Positions 1 through 5,713 of a stretch of DNA of 5,713 nt are shown here, one piece after another. Within the stretch, counting starts at the first letter, position 1. Every line of letters begins with the position of its first letter. The stretch covers positions 1 through 5,713 of the forward strand of contig JBBQBQ010000225.1 of NCBI GenBank assembly GCA_038317685.1. Reading direction: 5' to 3'. The translations under genes and the position numbers were made by a program. Source of the DNA: JBBQBQ01 sp038317685 (GTDB lineage Bacteria > Desulfobacterota > Desulfuromonadia > Desulfuromonadales > DDH964). Below the pieces are notes generated by a model. That model made no database searches. It had not been told where the DNA came from and worked only from the letters and a program-made list of their open reading frames with translations.

Positions 1-2322
<2,322 letters not shown>

Positions 2323-2344
2323 GCAGGACCACCCTCACGCTGAG

Positions 2345-2386
2345 CACAACAAAAGCCCCCGGCCTTGGCCGGGGGCTTTTGTTGTG
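2345..2386. terminator. Bidirectional Rho-independent terminator of ppdK
   Basis: A perfect inverted repeat begins 22 bases after the ppdK stop. The arms pair base for base from 2345 to 2386, with a GC-rich core (GCCCCCGGCC / GGCCGGGGGC), a CTTG-type tetraloop at the centre and an AAAA...TTTT base. It has a T-rich 3' side on the plus strand and a mirrored one on the minus strand. It should insulate the protease gene from ppdK transcription, which fits the separate promoter found just downstream. Confidence 0.93.
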
Positions 2387-2399
2387 TCATCTTCCCCAG

Positions 2400-2419
2400 A
2401 TTGACTTCTTCCAGTCAAT
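2400..2419. repeat. Short palindrome overlapping the -35 box (possible operator)
   Basis: ATTGACT (2400-2406) and AGTCAAT (2413-2419) are perfect 7-base inverted arms around a 6-base spacer. The left arm contains the candidate -35 hexamer. A dyad at this place is typical of a repressor or activator site, but no regulator gene is in the window and a chance palindrome cannot be excluded. Confidence 0.35.
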
Positions 2420-2429
2420 TGCCTAAATT
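2401..2429 (+). promoter_or_regulatory. Candidate sigma-70 promoter for the intramembrane protease gene
   Basis: TTGACT (2401-2406; 5 of 6 to the -35 consensus) and TAAATT (2424-2429; 4 of 6 to the -10 consensus) are separated by 17 bases. The pair sits directly after the ppdK terminator. The predicted transcript start, near 2436, would leave almost no leader before the ATG at 2444 but about 35 bases before the ATG at 2471, so this promoter bears on the start choice. Consensus matching only. Confidence 0.5.
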
Positions 2430-2443
2430 GGCGGGGTCGTTTG

Positions 2444-2917
2444 ATGACCCGCTTGAGGCTGGGAACGCTGATGGTTGCAGCAACTGGAAATCGCCCAAGT
2501 CTCCCCACCGCTGTCGCTTTGGCGATCCTGGCCGGCCCGAGCTTTTGGCTCTTCTTCTGGAGCTGGCTTCGGCCCGAGCTCCATCTAAGCTGGCCTCTCC
2601 ACGCACCGGGGCGCTTTCTACTGGCGGCCCTGGTCTATCCGGTGCTGGAGGAGATGGTCTTTCGCGGCGGGGTTCAGGGCGCCCTTCTGGGTTGGCCTTG
2701 GGGCCGGAGAAGCTGCGTTGGAATAACCGGCGCCAACCTGGCAACGACCCTGAGTTTTGCCCTCTTCCACCTCTTCGCCCACACCCCGGGTTGGGCCCTG
2801 GCGGTCATCCTCCCCTCCCTGGTTTTCGGCTATTTCCGTGATCGTACCGGTCGCCTGGGGACCAGCATCGGCCTGCATATCTGGTACAACGCCGGCTATT
2901 TCTGGCTGTTCGGTTAA
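2444..2917 (+). CDS. CPBP-family glutamic-type intramembrane protease, MrtJ-like CTERM sorting protease
   Basis: A small integral membrane protein of 157 residues from ATG 2444. It carries the three CPBP (CAAX protease/Abi) active-site motifs in order: EEMVFR (residues 69-74; EExxxR), FALFH (105-109; FxxxH) and HIWYN (145-149; HxxxN). Hydrophobic stretches lie around residues 21-42, 56-68, 99-112, 117-131 and 139-156. In the family, the paired Glu and the two His catalyse peptide-bond cleavage within the membrane. Dedicated members (MrtX, MrtJ, MrtS types) act on C-terminal CTERM sorting tails. The two downstream genes encode proteins with such tails (SGGGC, helix, Arg/Lys cluster), which strongly suggests this protease processes them; assignment to the JDVT-CTERM (MrtJ) subtype is from memory of the family and is not proven. 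Start choice is uncertain: TTG 2441, ATG 2444 and ATG 2471 are in frame, none has a strong ribosome site, and the promoter position favours 2471. It is shorter than many CPBP proteins (often over 200 residues) but complete in its core. Confidence 0.85.
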   Translation: MTRLRLGTLMVAATGNRPSLPTAVALAILAGPSFWLFFWSWLRPELHLSWPLHAPGRFLLAALVYPVLEEMVFRGGVQGALLGWPWGRRSCVGITGANLATTLSFALFHLFAHTPGWALAVILPSLVFGYFRDRTGRLGTSIGLHIWYNAGYFWLFG

Positions 2918-2939
2918 ATTCCCCGTCGAACACTGCTTC

Positions 2940-3021
2940 CGAATCGAATGAAACAAGAGGGTCCTGGACATGGGGCCTACGGCCCGTAATCGAGGGCGAC
3001 CGTTTCTCTTATGTCGATTCG
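2940..3021. repeat. Imperfect nested inverted repeat ending at the ppdK-remnant junction
   Basis: Several pairs of arms nest symmetrically. CGAATCGA (2940-2947) pairs with TCGATTCG (3014-3021), AAGAG (2955-2959) with CTCTT (3006-3010), GGTC (2960-2963) with GACC (2998-3001), and GGGCC (2973-2977) with GGCCC (2981-2985) around a TAC loop. This gives about 22 pairs with internal loops and a GTTT bulge. The last base of the outer arm is at the edge of the ppdK-derived sequence. It has no T-tract, so it does not look like a terminator. It could be a recombination site, a mobile-element end, a structured RNA or chance; the fold was drawn by eye. Confidence 0.4.
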
Positions 3022-3196
3022 CCGCGCCACCCGGCCGAAGATCAAGCTCGGCATTTGCGGCGAGCACGGCGGCGAACCGTCGAGCGTCAGCTTTTGCCAC
3101 CAGTTCGGCCTCGACTACGTCTCCTGCTCCCCCTTCCGGGTCCCCATCGCCCGGCTGGCGGCGGCCCATGCGATGTTTTTTGGAAGAGAAGTAGAC
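3022..3196 (+). pseudogene. Decayed second copy of the 3' end of ppdK
   Basis: A promoterless fragment equivalent to the last 57 codons of ppdK plus the stop. Over the 50 codons matching 2152-2301 it is 140/150 identical in DNA (counted by hand), at a constant offset of 871 bases. An identical block of 49 bases lies at 3105-3153 (2234-2282 in ppdK). Nine codons differ: six silently, three with changes (Asp to Lys, Ile to Ser, Ile to Phe). After HAM there is a run of six T (3176-3181), one more than the ppdK frame allows. Removing one T restores MFLEEK and a TAG stop at 3194-3196, giving the same length as the real C terminus. As it stands the frame reads through to 3271. Homology stops abruptly at 3021/3022. 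The catalytic Cys loop is present, but no start, ribosome site or upstream domain is, so it is not a functional gene. Confidence 0.93.
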
Positions 3197-3338
3197 CGGA
3201 CCGTTCCCGCTTGGGAATTCCGTTCGAAAGGCGGAGAACACGCAGCGCCGGATGGGCACGAGACGAATTGAATGTCCCCAGGGGAAACCACTCCCAACCC
3301 GCATCGTCGCCCCGTTTTCCTCACTGCGGGAAATTCCG
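3197..3338. other. Non-coding spacer with no convincing feature
   Basis: Between the ppdK remnant and the promoter region of the secreted-protein gene there is no supported reading frame. The first ~16 bases resemble the sequence just after the real ppdK stop (shared GGACC then CCC..GC), so the duplicated unit may include a little of the ppdK 3' untranslated region. A GAAA-capped mini-stem lies near 3210-3225; it is discussed under findings as a weak riboswitch resemblance. Confidence 0.5.
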
Positions 3339-3368
3339 TTGCCAGTTCCTGAAAATTTTGATAATAAT
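3339..3368 (+). promoter_or_regulatory. Candidate promoter of the CTERM secreted-protein gene
   Basis: An AT-rich island in otherwise GC-rich DNA. TTGCCA (3339-3344; 5 of 6 to -35) is followed by AATAAT (3363-3368; 5 of 6 to -10) with an 18-base spacer; the overlapping GATAAT (3360-3365) would give 15. The predicted start, near 3375, leaves a leader of about 75 bases before the ATG at 3451. Consensus matching only. Confidence 0.4.
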
Positions 3369-3429
3369 CAGCATCCTGCTGCAAAATTTGCCCTGACGGC
3401 TTTCAGCCGTCCCGGTTCGCAATCGATTG
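3369..3429 (+). promoter_or_regulatory. Hairpin-rich 5' leader
   Basis: Four small dyads follow one another: CAGCA/TGCTG (3369-3381), GCAAA/TTTGC (3381-3391), GACGGCT/AGCCGTC with a TTC loop (3395-3411) and the perfect palindrome CAATCGATTG (3420-3429). The 7-bp GC-rich hairpin is the strongest. It has no T-run, so it is not a terminator. It could affect mRNA stability or translation, or bind a regulator; no known riboswitch is recognised. Confidence 0.3.
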
Positions 3430-3437
3430 AATCGTTC

Positions 3438-3445
3438 AAGGAGGT
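3438..3445 (+). promoter_or_regulatory. Consensus ribosome binding site
   Basis: AAGGAGGT is a full match to the anti-Shine-Dalgarno sequence. It lies 5 bases before ATG 3451, fixing that codon as the start rather than the in-frame codon at 3427. It predicts high translation of the secreted protein. Confidence 0.9.
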
Positions 3446-3450
3446 CCACC

Positions 3451-4977
3451 ATGCGGAAGTTTCTGCTCTTCCTGGCATTAAGTGTTTTCGGGCTGCATAT
3501 TTCGGCAGCCCCGGCTCGCGCCATCATGGTCGCGACACCGCAAGGTGCCTACCTCAGTTGCGGCTATTATCCCTGGGACCAGAGCGCGGATGCCGCGGCG
3601 ATGAATCAGGTCTTCGGTCCGGAGACGGTCGGCTGGGACCGCCTCTACTTCAACGGCGGCGACGCCCTGTTCCAGTCCGGTTCGTTCTATCAGTTTATCT
3701 GGATGGACGGCGGCGACGGCTGTACCGACGAATTCGTCACCTTCATCAACGCCCACGGCCCGCAGATGGAAGCCTGGGTGGCGAACGGTGGGAGACTCTT
3801 TCTGAACGTCGGGGACTGGTGGAATCCCAACATCGCGTTCGGCTTCGGCGGGATCACCTACGTCACCGGTAACGGACCGACCGCCGTCCCCGCCGATCCC
3901 GGCCACGAGATTTTCCATGAACCGTTCGGCGAAACCGGCACGGTTTTCAACGGCAGCTCGATCTTCCATGGCCGGGTCCAGGGACCGGGGATCGATCCCC
4001 TGCTCTTCGGGCAGGGATCGACCGATATCGTCTACGGGGAGAAGCCCTGGGGGGCCGGCGTCGTCTTCCCGGGGGGGTTGACCTCCAGTTACTTCCACTC
4101 TCCAAAACCCCAGACCGACTATCTGCGCTGGAACATGCTCTACTACATGGCCTTTGGCGGCACCCGCTTCTTGTCGGTGGCCCCGGCCTCAGGCAATGAG
4201 GACACCCCCATCCCCCTCTCCATTACCGCCTTCGGGACCACCGTCACCCTCAACTCGGTGACCATCAGCAACCTTCCCGCCGGCGCCTCCCTCAATCACG
4301 GAACCCAAACCGCCCCCGGCGTGTGGACCCTGACGCCGGCCGACCTGGTCGGGCTCTTCTTCAACCCGCCGGCCAACTCCAACGTCGACGTCAGTCTGAC
4401 CGTCGTTGGTCACGGTACCCTGATCGAGGACAGCAGCCCGGCGACCCAGACATCCCAACTCTTCATCGACCTGATCGGCGTCGCCGACGATCCAATGATC
4501 AGCTCCGGAATGATCTTCCCCGCCGGCCGCCCCAATGTGCCGGTGGTGATCAACGTCACCCTCGGCGACACCGATTCCTCGGAATCGTATCAGGTCGAAA
4601 TCAATAACGTCCCCGAGGACTCGGTCCTCTCCGCCGGCGTCAAGGTCGGCCCGAACACCTGGGTCCTGCAGCCCAACGACCTCCCCGGCTTGAAAATCAC
4701 CATTCCGGCCCGCTTGAAGTATTACATCCAGTGGATGCTGCCGGTGACGATCACCGTCACCGAAAATGACGGCGACTCCCGGGTGGTCTTCGATCAGGTC
4801 GTCTACCTCGATCTCAGCCTTTTGAATGACGATGCGGCGGGTGATCTCCCGGTGGGGGTCAATCAGGTCGTTCAGACTTCCGGCGGTGGCTGCACCGTCG
4901 GCAACGGCGCTGACCTGCTGCTGCCGCTGCTGCTCTTCGGCGCGGTCGGCTTCCTGATGCGGCGCAAACGGGCCTGA
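3451..4977 (+). CDS. Secreted CTERM-anchored protein with adhesin-type repeats
   Basis: 508 residues. A Sec signal peptide (residues 1-24: MRK, hydrophobic core, cleavage after ARA) is followed by an exported domain of unknown function (about 25-238). That domain is rich in Gly, Trp and Tyr, has Cys 37 and Cys 91, and an alternating pattern around WVANGGRLFLNVGDWW. Two related beta-sandwich repeats follow, about 239-343 and 344-455. Their signature is (I/V)xNxP then WTLxPxDLxGL, seen at 272-302 and 384-414; such repeats are common in large RTX/cadherin-like surface adhesins. The tail is a linker, SGGGC (477-481), a hydrophobic helix (about 486-503) and RRKR (504-507), the architecture of CTERM sorting signals handled by CPBP proteases such as MrtJ or MrtX; the Cys is the conserved residue near the likely processing site. 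Inferred role: a surface or envelope protein exported by Sec and processed by the protease encoded at 2444-2917. The minus-strand gene at 5204 is a paralogue of its C-terminal third. Its ligand or activity is not recognised. Confidence 0.9.
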   Translation: MRKFLLFLALSVFGLHISAAPARAIMVATPQGAYLSCGYYPWDQSADAAAMNQVFGPETVGWDRLYFNGGDALFQSGSFYQFIWMDGGDGCTDEFVTFINAHGPQMEAWVANGGRLFLNVGDWWNPNIAFGFGGITYVTGNGPTAVPADPGHEIFHEPFGETGTVFNGSSIFHGRVQGPGIDPLLFGQGSTDIVYGEKPWGAGVVFPGGLTSSYFHSPKPQTDYLRWNMLYYMAFGGTRFLSVAPASGNEDTPIPLSITAFGTTVTLNSVTISNLPAGASLNHGTQTAPGVWTLTPADLVGLFFNPPANSNVDVSLTVVGHGTLIEDSSPATQTSQLFIDLIGVADDPMISSGMIFPAGRPNVPVVINVTLGDTDSSESYQVEINNVPEDSVLSAGVKVGPNTWVLQPNDLPGLKITIPARLKYYIQWMLPVTITVTENDGDSRVVFDQVVYLDLSLLNDDAAGDLPVGVNQVVQTSGGGCTVGNGADLLLPLLLFGAVGFLMRRKRA

Positions 4978-4999
4978 TCGGGGATTCCACAACAACTTC

Positions 5000-5029
5000 A
5001 AAAGGGCAGCCGATGCGGCTGCCCTTTTT
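5000..5029 (+). terminator. Rho-independent terminator of the CTERM gene
   Basis: Starts 22 bases after the stop. AAAAGGGCAGCCG (5000-5012) pairs perfectly with CGGCTGCCCTTTT (5016-5028) around ATG, with T5 at 5025-5029. Classic intrinsic terminator for the plus strand. Confidence 0.93.
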
Positions 5030-5048
5030 CCATTACACTTCCCACGAT

Positions 5049-5107
5049 CCTTCCGGGTCCTTATCGCTCGCCTGGCGGTGGCCCACGCGGTGTTGCTGGA
5101 AGAGTAG
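5049..5107 (+). pseudogene. Third, short remnant of the 3' end of ppdK
   Basis: In the frame starting at TTC 5051 it reads FRVLIARLAVAHAVLLEE then TAG (5105-5107), matching the ppdK C terminus FRVPIARLAAAHAVLLEKK. Over 17 codons the DNA is 45/51 identical to ppdK 2263-2313 by hand count, and all six differences are C-to-T or G-to-A relative to ppdK. It is one codon shorter. It shares CGCCTG and CACGCGGTG with the intact gene where the 3022-3196 remnant differs, so it was not copied from that remnant. It has no start or upstream sequence and sits between two terminators. Confidence 0.85.
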
Positions 5108-5131
5108 AAATCGCCGAGAGGGTCCCCATAG

Positions 5132-5181
5132 CGACACGCAAAGAGGCCCCCGGCGGATGCCGGGGGCCTCTTTGCGTGTCG
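5132..5181. terminator. Strong bidirectional terminator between convergent genes
   Basis: Perfect 23-bp stem (5132-5154 with 5159-5181) capped by GGAT. The core GAGGCCCCCGGC / GCCGGGGGCCTC is flanked by AAA/TTT. It lies between plus-strand sequence on the left and the minus-strand gene ending at 5204, and would stop transcription from both sides. Its GGCCCCCGG core resembles that of the terminator after the intact ppdK, so it may have travelled with the ppdK tail just upstream. Confidence 0.9.
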
Positions 5182-5203
5182 TGGCGTCAGCCCGAATTTT
5201 GAA

Positions 5204-5713
5204 CTAGATGCGGCGCCGACGGATCAGGCAGTAACCAGCGCCCAGAGCCAGCAACGGCAGCAGCGGGTCGATCCCAAGCCGGCCGCCCCCCAGGGCACAC
5301 CCCCCCCCCGAGGTCTTGGTGCTGGTGACCTGCCCTTCGCTGTCATCGGAGTTGCCCTTGTCGAGCAGATCCTTCAGGAAGATAATGACCGATGACTTCT
5401 CGACGAGGCGGGTGTCGCCGTCATTTTCAAAGACCTCGACCGTCACCCCCAGGGTCCAGGAGATGTAATAGTTCATCCAGAAGGGTACAGCCAGCTGCAG
5501 ACCATCCAGCTCCCACGATTCCAACACCCAGTCGCCGTTCGGCTCCAGAGTCCCTTGGCTCAAAAAGGCGTCCTCCGGCAGGTTATGGACGATGACGCGG
5601 AAATCCTCGGAACCGTCGGTGTCGGCGAGGCTGACCTCGATCTTGACCGGAACGACCTGCTGCCCGCCGTAGGGAGGGACCAAGCTGACGCCGAGGGTCG
5701 GATCGTCGGCCAC
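5204..5713 (-). CDS. Paralogous CTERM secreted protein (5' end beyond window)
   Basis: Minus-strand C-terminal part; the frame is open at the right edge, so the GTG there is read as an internal Val. 169 residues are visible. Residues 1-112 form one beta-sandwich repeat aligning along its length with residues 345-455 of the protein at 3451-4977: VADDP, the ADTDGSE/GDTDSSE pair, HNLPED/NNVPED, YYISW/YYIQW and the shared ENDGD. The tail is an acidic linker (about 113-134), SGGGC (135-139), a hydrophobic helix (about 149-164) and RRRR (165-168), the same CTERM layout, so it is a likely second substrate of the local intramembrane protease. The codons for the three Gly sit in a run of ten G, which may make the anchor phase-variable. 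It is convergent with the plus-strand genes, ends in TAG at 5204-5206 and is closed by the terminator at 5132-5181. The N-terminal domain cannot be seen. Confidence 0.88.
   Translation of the reverse strand: MADDPTLGVSLVPPYGGQQVVPVKIEVSLADTDGSEDFRVIVHNLPEDAFLSQGTLEPNGDWVLESWELDGLQLAVPFWMNYYISWTLGVTVEVFENDGDTRLVEKSSVIIFLKDLLDKGNSDDSEGQVTSTKTSGGGCALGGGRLGIDPLLPLLALGAGYCLIRRRRI
5300..5309. repeat. C10/G10 homopolymer inside the CTERM motif
   Basis: Ten consecutive C on the plus strand (ten G in the coding strand of the minus-strand gene) encode part of Ser and all of Gly-Gly-Gly immediately before the Cys of the sorting signal. The equivalent site in the plus-strand paralogue (SGGGC at 4879-4893) uses mixed Gly codons with no such run. 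Confidence 0.9.

Noticed and set aside
2415..2744. Minus-strand open frame of 109 residues opposite the protease gene
   Set aside because: Pro/Arg/Ser-rich composition typical of an antisense shadow in GC-rich DNA. The plus-strand frame carries three conserved catalytic motifs.
2973..2985. GGGCC-TAC-GGCCC hairpin as terminator of the protease gene
   Set aside because: Only 5 bp and no following T-run. It is better seen as the tip of the larger inverted repeat at 2940-3021.
2970..3194. Open frame of 74 residues from ATG 2970
   Set aside because: It reads the ppdK remnant out of frame for most of its length and only meets the original frame after the T6 run; no ribosome site. It is a shadow.
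3252..3872. 206-residue plus-strand frame overlapping the start of the secreted protein
   Set aside because: Arg/Pro-rich shadow. The overlapping frame has a perfect ribosome site, signal peptide and domain structure.
4071..4077. Run of seven G inside the plus-strand secreted-protein gene as a second phase-variable tract
   Set aside because: Short, and ordinary for Gly codons in GC-rich DNA; much weaker than the G10 tract at 5300-5309.
4189..5001. Long minus-strand frame of 270 residues opposite the secreted-protein gene
   Set aside because: Asp/Gly/Val/Arg-rich antisense shadow of a GC-rich gene; no ribosome site or recognisable domain.
5013..5207. Open frame of 64 residues from ATG 5013
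   Set aside because: It starts in the loop of a terminator hairpin, crosses a ppdK remnant out of frame and runs through the next terminator.

Overview
The window is GC-rich bacterial DNA. It has the feel of a Desulfuromonadales/Geobacter-like member of the Desulfobacterota, but that is an inference from codon use, the bacterial type of PPDK and the CTERM sorting signals; no marker gene here proves the taxon.

Layout from left to right: (1) positions 1-2322 hold the 3' 88% or so of a pyruvate, phosphate dikinase gene (ppdK), closed by a strong inverted-repeat terminator (2345-2386). (2) A well-formed promoter (2401-2429) precedes a short CPBP-family intramembrane protease (2444-2917) with all three catalytic motifs. 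It is of the MrtJ/myxosortase kind that processes C-terminal CTERM sorting tails. (3) An imperfect nested inverted repeat (2940-3021) ends exactly where a second, decayed copy of the last ~58 codons of ppdK begins (3022-3196). (4) After a leader with a candidate promoter and several small hairpins comes a secreted 508-residue protein (3451-4977). It has a signal peptide, two adhesin-type beta-sandwich repeats and a C-terminal tail of Ser-Gly-Gly-Gly-Cys, a hydrophobic helix and an Arg/Lys cluster. (5) A terminator (5000-5029), a third and smaller ppdK-tail remnant (5049-5107) and a very strong bidirectional terminator (5132-5181) follow. (6) On the minus strand, running off the window, is the 3' end of a paralogous secreted protein (5204-5713) with the same repeat domain and the same SGGGC-type tail, here encoded by an uninterrupted run of ten G.

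The working picture is a compact protein-sorting locus: one membrane protease plus two substrate proteins bearing its likely recognition tail, inserted beside a housekeeping metabolic gene. The ppdK 3' end occurs three times, once intact and twice as a remnant, each remnant lying between cargo genes. This suggests that the end of ppdK has been a repeated site of insertion or recombination. No integrase or transposase is visible, so the mechanism is open.
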